Of a DNA stretch of 64,000 bases, positions 24,772-35,158 are shown piece by piece. This DNA is from Siphonodentalium dalli (taxonomy: Eukaryota; Mollusca; Scaphopoda; Gadilida; Siphonodentaliidae). The notes below the pieces were generated by a model. It had not been told where the DNA came from. It worked only from the letters and a program-made list of their open reading frames with translations, and ran no database searches. Each line of letters starts with the position of its first letter. The stretch's first letter is position 1. The stretch is from contig CP136064.1 in assembly GCA_032622095.1 (NCBI GenBank), positions 276,111,614 through 276,175,613 of the forward strand, given 5' to 3'. Made by a program: the position numbers and the translations under genes.

Positions 24772-25385
24772 TCTCATTTTAAAAGAAAATTAGTGATTAC
24801 TTTTCGTGCGAGTATTCGCCTACATTATCAATTGACGAATGAACCTTGCGATTTATGTCAAAGTGACAATAACTACCATTAACGACAACATATCTGCCAT
24901 GCACATGCGGAGGTTCGTATTTGGAAAGTCTCAAAGTCTGCGAGAAAAAGCCTGATATCTTCACCCAATGTAGCATAAAAACACTCGGGATGCTAACTGC
25001 TTCCGGTGTCGTGTGTACACATTGTATCTGGAGCTTGGGCATGCATAAATATCCATGTCAAAGATTTGATACCATCGTGGTGTATGCCTCCAAAGTAAAT
25101 GTGTGTGGTATACACTATGATAGACACGAAACACATGGACTCATCGATGAATGAATGTCCAGAGGTAAAACAATAAGCCAAATTTGCCAATTAACTAGTA
25201 CCACATGTCATTTCGAAGCTGCATATACAGTACGGTGATTACGGTAAACGAGAGAGAGAGAGTGGTTAATCAAATCATGGGGAGACATATTACATAACAT
25301 ACAGACAGTATGTCCACATGCATGCTTTGGCAGCAACTATTTGTGCAACTGAGAAAAAGGCACCCTTTCTATCTGGGTAAAGGAG
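24772..25385. repeat. 600-bp dispersed repeat, copy 1
   Basis: Aligns by eye to 36178-36770. It starts at a TCATTTT-A-rich junction followed by GAAAATTAGTGATTAC and ends at TTTCTATCTGGGTAAAG. Copy 1 has about 18 bases (the CATCGTGGTGTATGCCTC region) missing from copy 2. No terminal inverted repeats and no convincing coding frame. Confidence 0.8.
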
Positions 25386-25654
25386 CTTTCCACAGAGGCC
25401 ACACCCACTGGTAAAAAGACTATTTATATAAATATTGTCTGTTACCCGAGATTGACTTCCGAAGTGAACACATCAGCCGTGCCCGTATGTTCAGTAGCTG
25501 AAACAGACTCATGTATATGATTCGTGCAAATTTTTATCTTTCAAACAGTTTGATTTAAAAAACAATTTTATTTTTGGTAACATGGCTACATGTGGAACTG
25601 ACGGGTTTTTACTTCATAGTTAGTCGTGGTACAGATTAATTTATATGCAGGTGT

Positions 25655-25740
25655 CCGTGTATATTCTGGCACCATATGACTTTCTACGTAGAAGTGCATG
25701 CAAAACATACCGGCAGAGTTGCGAATGTGTGCACGTACCC
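25655..25740. mobile_element. Right-end fragment of the GGGTACGT MITE family
   Basis: The sequence from TGGCACCATATGACTTTCTACG to GTGCACGTACCC, followed by TAA, matches the right end of the complete MITE at 45406-45817. No matching left end is nearby, so this copy is truncated or rearranged. Confidence 0.6.
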
Positions 25741-26938
25741 TAAAAGGTGGTCAATCTCTTCCCGGCAAGTGGTATAATAGATTCCGGGGTATACATATAC
25801 AATACGGAAATCTTGCCGTAAACTATAAAATTTGTCCCTATACACTTCCATAGAGTAATATCAATTTTATTTAGAGTTTCTCACATTCCAGGGATTTGGA
25901 GCCATTTTTGGAACAGAAAACCGCACCAAAACGTTTGGAGCATATCAAGAAGAACTATCTTGCTGGTCATTATTATTGTAACGAGTCGAAACGTAATGTG
26001 ACATGCGCTGGCATATAGTCAGCAATCCGCAACTGATGATGATCTTATCAAAACTTTTTAACTCATTGAAAGTAATTTTCAAACATTTCTAAATTCTACT
26101 TTTGCCATTAAATGAAATATGATTTTTGTGGGGTACGTTCTAAAACTATTTTCAAAATTCAAATAAACCGCTCCAGGATCCAGCTTCCACCTGAAAATGC
26201 ATGTCATCAGAACGAGGAGCAATGTGTCTGCGAGAAATTGAGACCTTGTTCATCATCATATTTAGCCTAGAAACTTCTTTAATATGCCTAGCAGACAACC
26301 TCCCTTTATTTGACATCCATACATTTATGCACCACCTCCATTATGTGGGTAAATTATATGACGGGTAGGTTGTAAGCCATCATCTCTTTAACTTTACTTT
26401 TGTTGACAAACGGAAAGGACGTAAGGTCCGTCAGCCAGTGCTCCATTCTGACTTGTTATTGTCATTCAGGAGGGCTAGGTGTGATTTTCGTTGACCCGGG
26501 CAGATGTGTTACCTTGTCAGACACCCACTTACCTGTATTGGTTAACCTATAAAAAAAACGGTTAGATCGTATCAAGAAGAACTATCTTGCTAGCAGCTTC
26601 AACAAGAAAACCACAGTCAGAAATGGTAACGCGCTCAAGATCATATATTATATACCCATGATTGTAATATAGAATCTTTTTCATTTCTGTTATTTGTAAT
26701 TGGCATGGCTTATCACAAACCAAAAATCAACATTATTGACATAATGTAAACGCCAAATAAACGAAATTGAAATTCTCAACTGCACCTTTTACAGGACTGG
26801 GCCTCGGGTCGCACTACAGCTCGGATTCGTGGTCGCACTACAACTTTGTGTGTCCCAATATTTAACATTCTATAAATAGAACCCCCAACGCTATGGCAGC
26901 GCACAGGCGAAACAATAATTTGTACATTATATATATCT
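25741..26938. other. Gene-free stretch with a small repeated phrase
   Basis: The phrase TATCAAGAAGAACTATCTTG occurs near 25947 and again near 26570. GGTCGCACTACA is repeated near 26807 and 26833. No gene is recognised. Confidence 0.5.
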
Positions 26939-27098
26939 TTATACAATGTTGTGTACAGTATGTGTTTTTCTTGTACGAGTCCAGGTTGTGGTGAAAAGTC
27001 ATATTGGACGAGATACGCCAGTGTCGAGTCCAATATGACATTTCACCACAACCTGGACGAGTACAAGAAAAACTCATACTGTACACAACATTGTATAA
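26939..27098. mobile_element. Foldback element (160 bp)
   Basis: The left end TTATACAATGTTGTGTACAG is mirrored at the right. The arms are near complementary through GTCCAGGTTGTGGTGAAA to a short centre. Because of the symmetry, plus and minus strands encode nearly the same peptide (the CTSPGCGEKSYWTR type). Those matching frames are an artefact of the palindrome. Confidence 0.85.
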
Positions 27099-27878
27099 TG
27101 ACATTTTTATTATCCATCTGTATGATTATCCAAATTTTGGGAATACAACTTTTGTGGTTATTTTTGGTATTTGTTGGCACTTAATTCTATATAAAAGCCT
27201 GTTTATTGATCATCAGAAAGCATGATTTGGAAAAGTAAACACGGAAGTGAGAAAAAAACTCAATGCGGAAATGAAACGTCTGCTAAAATCCATCAGTGTT
27301 GCGCGCGCATCACAATTTCACCGATTAATTTCGCAATAGAGTTAATTCGTGACGTCACGGAGTCCCAATAAAAAGTTATATTGTACAGTCGGGAGTCCAA
27401 TATGACTTTCGGCAGTCCAATATGACTTTTCCCAGGACTATCACGTGGCGGCTTTTGCCCAATCGGAAATGGTGTTAGTTAAGGGATGGATAATAAACTA
27501 CTTTATTATCATGGTTTTATAGCTGCTTTATAGACAGATATATACACTATATTCAGTTATATCTATGTTATTAAAATCAAAATGGCGATTTGTAGTCTTG
27601 AATTCAGGATTTAAAATAAATGCGTTATGGTCAGGCCAGATAAACCACCTTTAATGAATTTCCATGTTTGATGATGTAACTTCATCAGCCACGAACATCT
27701 TTCAGGACTAAATTCTAGTGGAAGTTCAATCATCGGAAATAATAAGTGTTAATGATAACCGTGTTAATGGTCACAACGCCGGGTCCAATGTGCATATTAT
27801 ATTTACAACGCAGTAATACACATAAAATAAGTTGATAAAATTCGGAAGTACAATCTTAGATGGGGGGATCTTTAAATA
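27099..27878. other. Gene-free stretch
   Basis: AGTCCAATATGACTTT recurs at 27391 and 27413, echoing the core of the adjacent foldback element. No gene is recognised. Confidence 0.5.
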
Positions 27879-27982
27879 CGTTAAATACATAGAGGGTTTA
27901 TATACTAAATACATAGAGGGTTTATATACTAAATACATAGAGGGTTTATATACTAAATACATAGAGGGTTTATATACTAAAA
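27879..27982. repeat. 24-bp minisatellite, 4 units
   Basis: Four near-identical units of TAAATACATAGAGGGTTTAT plus ATAC. The period is divisible by three, so both strands stay open (KYIEGLYT and MYLVYKPS repeats). Not a gene by itself. Confidence 0.9.
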
Positions 27983-28318
27983 CCGAGTGGTCAAGTCTAT
28001 CAATTATCCAGCCATTTTATATATTTTTTCGACATATAATTATGTGATGCGGAACACCCACTGATTCTGAAGGAAAGTTGGAACCAGATTTGTAAATTTT
28101 ATGACTTTAATAGAATATTTGTTGTATTTATAAAAGGACTGAATTGTTCTATCGACAGACGTTTAGGTCGACGCCAGGAAAAACAGCACAATGCCAAAGC
28201 ACTCACAAGAGGCAAATGTGCAAACCTCATTAACCACGAACATTGAGAAATAGAAACTGTGGTTCTTTTATTGTTGAATTACGAAATTACGTGATTGAAT
28301 TTATTTTTATTTATAGGA

Positions 28319-28380
28319 TAGTTGGGCGCGAAGCGCCCGGGGTGATCGAAAAGATCGAGTGATTTTCTCCTTCACCCCAT
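28319..28380. repeat. Isolated copy of the GGGCGCGAAGCGCCC module
   Basis: GGGCGCGAAGCGCCCGGGG, then GATCGAAAAGATCGAGTGAT, then CTCCTTCACCCC. The same ordered module lies in composite copies A (22222-22275) and B (32765-32822). It holds two small potential hairpins (GGGCGC-GAA-GCGCCC and GATC-GAAAA-GATC). Here it stands alone, outside the 4.45-kb repeat. Confidence 0.7.
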
Positions 28381-28716
28381 TTTTTTTATTTTTATTATAT
28401 TATACATTAAATTTTATATACAGAACAATATCTGACACGACGATTGATTAGATATCTAGACGGGAATGGTGGGGGCTGGGTCGACATTCGTGAACAGCTC
28501 ACACACACACCCTCTCACACACACATCTTGCACACACATTGGTATATTAATAACATTGTATGCGTTCATGTATACATGTATATTTATATATATTTTTTAT
28601 ATGCATGTTATGTTCTTCTCCAATATATATTTGTTCACGAACTATGGACTGGTTTGCCGAATCTCAGATTGCAAACTCTGACTATTTACTAATCAGGATA
28701 ATTATGTTCCCTGTTA

Positions 28717-28905
28717 GGGTACGTTCATACGCTGGCAATATTGCACCGCAAACTGCAACAATGCCAGCTGCAAAATTGCCAAAACGGATTAATTTCTGCC
28801 AGTTGTCAACAAATCAGCCTTAGTAGTGATTATGTACGACAACGGTTTTTTGCGCGATTGCTGACATCGCTGAGGTGTTTTCAATATATTAAGAACATAG
28901 TCCGT
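28717..28905 (+). mobile_element. Left terminus plus MULE-related fragment (copy 1)
   Basis: TTA followed by GGGTACGTTCATACGCTGG is the left terminus of the MITE family whose complete member is at 45406-45817. About 120 bp inside lies GGTTTTTTGCGCGATTGCTG, shared with the start of the MULE transposase relic at 40797. The transposase frame ends almost at once, so most of the coding region is deleted. No matching right terminus occurs nearby. Confidence 0.6.
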
Positions 28906-28983
28906 GTTGGCATTACCAAACTTGTACATAACGGCCCACCACACTGGCCAGGGGAGCCCACTTTAATCCAACTGTAATTATAT

Positions 28984-29464
28984 GTCATGTATATCGATCT
29001 CTCCTATAATTGGAGGTAATAAAGCTATCTCTCAGGCCAGTCAAAATAGTGTCACTTGATATGTTGGAATGCGAGATCACCACATCCAGCTCCATTGATG
29101 TGATGTTGCTGATATATTCAATTCAATTTATTATTATTCTGATCATATTGCAAAATTCGATGCAAATATAATTGTTGCATGGATGCACAAATTGCACATG
29201 TGGATATAATATAGTTGTATACAGTAATAGTGTCTTGATATGTATATAATTATATTTATCTGATATATATATCGGTTGACTGTTGTGTTCGGCGTTATCG
29301 GTTTCGTGTTCGGTTATTGGATGTGGATTTTGAATGGTTGTATAAAGGAATTAAGCCTCAAGAGGACTCAGATTGTACTACTTTTAGCGCATTTCGTATG
29401 AATAATGATAATATTCTCAATGTTTTCTCGTTGGTTCTGAAAAGTGTGGCTAATTTCAACACAT
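28984..29464 (+). repeat. MULE-associated downstream repeat (copy 1)
   Basis: From ATGTATATCGATCTCTCC to GGCTAATTTCAACACAT this matches 41970-42282 joined to 43736-43945, the sequence downstream of the transposase relic. Copy 1 lacks the 1,450-bp insertion found in copy 2 and so serves as an empty site. It ends abruptly where composite copy B begins. Confidence 0.8.
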
Positions 29465-31230
29465 GTTATGCTTCTAAAAAAACACACATTTGTGCAGCAA
29501 ATAATTTCAAGTGGTCTATTCTCATGGTACACATGTGGTTCTGGTCATATCAAGTGAGCTCTCCTGATCCGCAACAGCATGATCAACAATTCGCTAAGTT
29601 CATCGTTATCACATGGTTGAGACATGATATCGTCCAGAAATACTAATTTGGAAATACCATGTTCATAATAATGTATGGCTGCAGACTGTTGAAACTGTCG
29701 GCAAAATAATTAAATACGAATTAAAAATAAGAATTAAAAAACAGTACCTTGGTTTGTAAGTTCTTCCGAGCTGGTCATTCAAGATCAAAGAGGAAGATAA
29801 AGGGTAACACACCGTATTCCACACAGTATTCCACGCCAATTGGTTGCAGTCACATGGACCACCAATCAACACATCTTGTTCCACGACCGAAAATATTTTC
29901 ACGGACCTCGTCGATTTAGAGCGACAATCAAGGTCGGGTTTGATTGAGACTCGATGACCCGATTGTGTTTTTTGAAGGCGATCTGATTTTGTCCTCTTGC
30001 GTGCTACAGGGACGTGAAAGTTCACACCAACAATATGTTGAAACTGTTTTTGTAGTTTGATTTCCCAACAATTTATTAATGGGGAATTTGTTGTTTAGAC
30101 CAACATTTGCATATTTTCCTACTTTTTGTCACAATATTTAATTTTCCAACCTTATGACGGTGTCAGGTTGGAAATTTCCAACACATGGACAACTTGAGGT
30201 CAGTCTAGATTGAGAATTTTGTAAATTTCATGTTAAATTTTCAAACTTCAAATTTCGAACTATGGTCAGCCCGGTGTGTCCAGGTCACTCCACTGTGGCC
30301 ATACATAAACTGCTAATTAAGTTAAGAAAACAGATCGGGCTGTAAATTTACCTAGACTTAGACCACTTGCTGTTAGGATTTTGCAATTTTCAGATTAAAC
30401 AAAGGTCACAAGCATGTTTATCCATTCAGAATAGTCAGGGAACAGTTGGGGAGAATCAAAAAAGCAAATGGGGGAGGGGCTGATGCGGGTGCAGTTGAAA
30501 ATTACAAGGTGGACACCACCAGCCGATATCATCTAGCCACGTTCCTGAGGGTGGGGGGGGGGGGGGGGTTGTGTGTGTAACACCCACCAACTTTGATCAA
30601 AATGTTCCCGTTAGTGTTTTCAGTATTTGGTACATACTTATGCTAATTGTAACGATCCCGCGCAGAAAACCTCCTCCTTTGTGATCATATTTCTACTCAT
30701 AGATGTGCATGTATCCGACGAACTTAGGTCTGAATGTTGCATGATTAACTATTGGCTACGACTAACATTGTATAACATTAAATATCACACTTGTTATATA
30801 TCAGGTATTTATTACCAAAGGTCGTAGTATAAACCATATATTTTCCTGTGGACACAGGGACGTGGCTAAAAGCTCTCCATTATTGGGGTGTCCTTCTGAA
30901 ATTTCAAACTGCACCCTATTGAACCAGGCAAAACTCTTAGGTTCCAGCAATTCCACTTGCAGCCTCCCACCATTGGGTTGGAAATTTCAACCTGACACCC
31001 TAAGATTGGCAAATTTACAACCGATGGCCATTTCAGACCAAAATTTGGCCCCACACTTAGAACAAGTGCTACTATTGGTCTAAAATTACCCGCTAAGTAC
31101 TAGTTGTATAACAAAATAATGATAAAAATATCAACCTATATTTGAGGTAAAAGTTCTAACTTGTGGTGCACACACCACAACCTCCTACTCTGCGCCGCCT
31201 CCTCCCTGGGAGACTTCTAGCGGCCAACTG

Positions 31231-31558
31231 TTAATGGTGACAGACATGTGTTAATGGTGACTGACAGGACTGGTGTTAATGGTGACAGACATGTGTTACA
31301 TGGTGACTTACAGGCGTTACATGGTGACTGACAGGTGATACATGGTGACTGACAGGTGTTACATGGTGACAGACAGGTGTTACATGGTGGTGACTGTCAG
31401 GTGTTACATGGTGACTGACAGGTGTTACATGGTGACTGACAGGTGTTACATGGTGACTGACATGTGTTACATGGTGACCGTCAGGTGTTACATGGTGACT
31501 GACAGGTGTTACCTGGTGACTGACAGTTGTTACATGGTGACTGACAGGTGTTACATGG
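31231..31558 (+). repeat. 21-bp minisatellite (copy B)
   Basis: Same unit as in copy A (GTGTTACATGGTGACTGACAG), about 15 units, with a different pattern of CATGTG and CAGGTG variants. This implies independent conversion or slippage since the copies split. Confidence 0.9.
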
Positions 31559-31674
31559 TGCGTCTTAATGCAAGAGTGACAATAATATCTAATTATCCAA
31601 CATATGGTATCGGACATGCAATTAATCCTCTTTAGCAGCAAAACATACCAAATACAAATTTAAATTGTCCATCT

Positions 31675-32148
31675 ATGGGGAAACTTTCGAAAAAACCCAG
31701 GAGGTTTACAGTTACTCTCCTGTGCATAACTCTTGATAAAAAACTATCTTTCCATTCTCACATTAAAAACATCTCAACCTGGGTCTATCAAAGAATTGTG
31801 CTATTAAGGATGCTCAGGGGCACATCATGGGGACTCAATCCAGAAACCCTAATTAAGCTATATAAGCAATTTATACGACCAATCATGGAATATGGGGCCA
31901 TTATCACAGCCGATTTACCCAAATCTACACTTAACAAACTTCAAGTAATCCAAAACAAAACATTAAGAATGGCACTCCAAGAAAATACATGAACCCCCAT
32001 CAGGACATTACATAATACAGCCGACATACCCCCAATCCACGTTAGACTACAAACTCTAGCGGCAAACAGTCTAATCAGACTAAAAGGCAGCACCCTAATC
32101 GACGAACTAGAACTCAGGAAAACACTACTGACCAAAAACAAGACATAA
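31675..32148 (+). pseudogene. Non-LTR reverse transcriptase C-terminal remnant (copy B)
   Basis: The frame carries VTLLCITLDKKLSFHSHI, LYKQFIRPIMEYGAI and KLQVIQNKTLRMALQ. It is interrupted at 31990-31992 by TGA where copy A has CGA, a CpG-type transition, and then stays open to the same TAA. The frame extends further 5' than in copy A because of a small indel near 31702. It is a dead 5'-truncated LINE relic within the composite repeat. Confidence 0.75.
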
Positions 32149-32706
32149 AAACCAGGCCGGCGAGTTCAGGGATGGATCTGTGCTATGCCTGAATAATCCC
32201 CCTCAATGGTCACACCACACTTCCCTAATTTAATAAACACTTTCCAAAAAAACAAATAAACAAATAGACTTATCTCACAAGAACTCAAAAAATACGCGAG
32301 GTCGACCAGTTTACTAATACAGTCCAGTCACACGGATAGTAAGTTCAATAATCAAGCTCTCTTCCAGCTACACACGGAACAACACCCCAAACAGGTACTT
32401 ATACCAGTCATCCCCTCCTAGAATACAGGTAATTATCCATTATGTTTCAAAGGGCTCTTTGGCGCGTACTGACCATCGGCAGGCGAACACAGTGGATTGG
32501 CCACGCACCCCTGCAGTAATGCAAGTCCTCAATAAAGTCCAATGCTAGTACTCAGTATAAACAACCCATCTTGTACTAACCCATTCCATGCAAAATCCGA
32601 AATATCGACCGCCTAACAAGACTAACAATAATATCAAAACCTAGGGTAGCGGGCTCAGGCCCTAGATGGCTCCTTGGGCGCTGATGATTAAATAAATAAA
32701 TAAAAA
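32149..32706 (+). repeat. LINE 3' UTR and AAAT tail (copy B)
   Basis: Matches 21609-22164. Ends GGGCGCTGATGATTAAATAAATAAATAAAAA. The tail differs slightly in length from copy A. Confidence 0.6.
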
Positions 32707-33929
32707 TTGTCGTGGCCGTAGTATAAGCCATTGAGTAATTATGTGTGTGTGGTATAGTAGTAGGTGGGCGCGAAGCGTCCGGGATGGTCGAAAAGATCGA
32801 TTGATCTTCTCCTTCACCCCACAATTTGTTGTTGTGAGGATATATGAATATAGAAAATCGTCATGCCTGAACCCGGCAAAAGTTGAAATGAATTGAATGA
32901 ATGTTGTATTGGGATGAGCCCACGAGCTTTAATACGGGGTATGGGAGAGTCCCGATGTGTCCCTTTAATGTTTTATAGTTGTAATTGTAGTAATTATGTC
33001 CTTTAAACAACCTGCTAACCTTGCAAACTCATTACACAGAACAACAAGTTTACAAACCTGAACACAACACGACTAACACCAATATCAATATACATGTATA
33101 GGCTATCTGGCTCATGCCCTTGATGGCTCATTGGGCGCTGATGAATGTCCTCGGGCGGCATAGATACGCTTGTCGTGGCCGTAGTATAAGCTATCGAATA
33201 ATTATCTCTTTCAAAATTACTAACAAATACATATACAAATTTGCAAATACACGCTTTCACCCGCGCCCGTGCTTATGGGGGGGGGGGGGGGACGGTGGGG
33301 CATAATAATTATAAACACTACTTGGGACTCCAAACCTTCAGAGACACACCAACCAACACAGTCTGGCCTCAGCTGCTTCCTCATCCTGCGACTGCACTAC
33401 ACAACCAGGTCAACGGGTTCTGACACTCGCACAGGAGTGGAAGGCGGGCATTGCACCATCAAGAGTTGGGGAGACCCAACCGACCTTAAGTCAACCGTCT
33501 GACATTGCACCCTCATCCTAGAGTTGAGCCCGTAGTACAAGCCCGGAATACAACAGACTAAGTCAACTGGAGTCCATGCAAGCACTAAATAGGACAATAA
33601 GTACAACTATTCACAACTCATAACACTATATATATAGCTATATATATATATATACAGAGAAACCAAGGTAAGTCCTCCGCCGGTCCGGGTTCGGCATGGG
33701 GGTGGGGCTTTGCTTCTTGCTTTGGTGGCATCCACCCCATGCACAGTAGGCAAACACCTACTGTGCATGGGTATATATCAATCTCACAAACACTACAAAC
33801 GCACTTCAGTGGAATTACGGCATTCAAACGTGGGTTGTAGGAGAGGGCCGTCGGCCCTTTCAAATCTTCCCGGGCATCATCCCCAAACTCCAAACTTTCG
33901 TTTATCGGACATGCACAGTTCGATATCTA

Positions 33930-34108
33930 ATTCTTCAATGTTAAGCGCATGCGCGGTCTACTCTCAAATTATATTATCTCCGGCGGATTTTCTCTCTAAA
34001 ATATATAATTCGGACTTCGATTGAAATCCCACCTGGCAGAATTGGACTGTGATAAAAAGAGGACTCAGCTGGACTAATCCGATCCTTATGCGATTCGTGT
34101 ATTTGGAC
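33930..34108 (+). other. Probable 5' leader of the LINE ORF1 element
   Basis: Contains GCGCATGCGCGG and CTCCGGCGG, more GC-rich than its surroundings. It is separated from the ORF1 start by the TTAA element at 34109-35108. If that element is removed, this joins to 35109-35158 directly before the ORF1 ATG. Assignment as LINE 5' UTR is inference from position. Confidence 0.35.
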
Positions 34109-35108
34109 TTAAGGGCTTTGTGGACCCAATTTTTCCAAAATTTCCCAAAATTTTATAGAGTCCAAATAAAGGATTCTGTTCATGTATATTAGTAATAATA
34201 TAAACCGAGCCCATTCATGCAATATTTTGAGAGTATACTTCATGGTGGATTATGTTAGAAATACAAAATGTTAACTTTATTGAGATTTAATTTTTTTTTT
34301 TTTTACAGGCAATGGTCCAAGAAAAACAAAGTCCAAATCTAAGAATCAAATATGGGAATATGTACTGAACACTGTGATGAATGATGTATTACAAAAAGAA
34401 TATTATATTTCTTGAGTGTTCTTTGATAAAATTACTTTGAACCTGTTGTTGACAAATGATATATACTTGCTTGAATGTTGGCTATGTGGGTGGTAGCAGG
34501 CACGGGTTAACAGCTGGCCATTGTAACTGCTCTGGACTCTGTTGACAATAGAATGCTAATCCTCAATCACACCCCTACCAGATTTCCACACTAATTCTAG
34601 TAAGTAGGTCACCACTCACTCAGGGTGAACACCATGTGGAAGTTTGACACCTGTTGACACTGGTAAAAGGCCATTCATACTGGACTGGACGTATCAGCCA
34701 TGAAAGGTTGACCCATTAACTGCTGCCTCTCAGTCAACAATATTATGAAGTTAGTATATCATTTGTCAACAACCGGTTCAAAGTAATTTTATCAAAGAAC
34801 ACTCAAGAAATATAATATTCTTTTTGTAATACATCATTCATCACAGTGTTCAGTACATATTCCCATATTTGATTCTTAAATTTGGACTTTGTTTTTCTTG
34901 GACCATTGCCTGTAAATTAATTTTTTTTAAATCTCAATAAAGTTCACATTTTGTATTTCTAACATAATCCACCATGAAGTATACTATCAAAATGCTGCAT
35001 CAATGGGCATGGTTTCTATTATTACTAATATACATGAACAGAATCCTTTATTCTGACTCTATAAAATTTAGGGAAATTTTGGAAAAATTGGGTCCACAAA
35101 GCCCTTAA
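34109..35108. mobile_element. TTAA-flanked long-TIR element, exactly 1,000 bp
   Basis: TTAA at both ends surrounds the termini GGGCTTTGTGGACCC and GGGTCCACAAAGCCC. Inverted arms of over 400 bp include AATATTATATTTCTTGAGTG and its mirror, leaving a unique centre of about 200 bp. Same family as 17364-18271. No open reading frame; non-autonomous. It sits about 50 bp before the LINE ORF1 ATG. Confidence 0.85.
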
Positions 35109-35158
35109 TAACGACATTTTAGGTAGGTGACCGCGCCCTTATCTGTAAACAAAGAAAA

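Larger units (their letters stand above)
29465..33929. repeat. 4.45-kb composite dispersed repeat, copy B
   Basis: Collinear with copy A (18938-23387). Differences include G-run expansions (16 G at 30553-30568 and 15 G at 33277-33291 where A has interrupted short runs), a 12-base TTAGAACAAGTG-like insertion near 31060, and a different spread of minisatellite variants. The left border cuts into the MULE-associated repeat. The right border abuts the leader of the LINE ORF1 region. Confidence 0.85.

Noticed and set aside
26862-27225. Conserved cysteine-containing peptide encoded on both strands
   Set aside because: The similarity of the two strands follows from the palindrome at 26939-27098.
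27771-28047. Repeat proteins with KYIEGLYT or MYLVYKPS units
   Set aside because: They come from the 24-bp minisatellite and have no non-repeat coding context.
31276-31641. Histidine-rich repeat protein on the minus strand
   Set aside because: It is only the translation of the 21-bp minisatellite, whose period is divisible by three.
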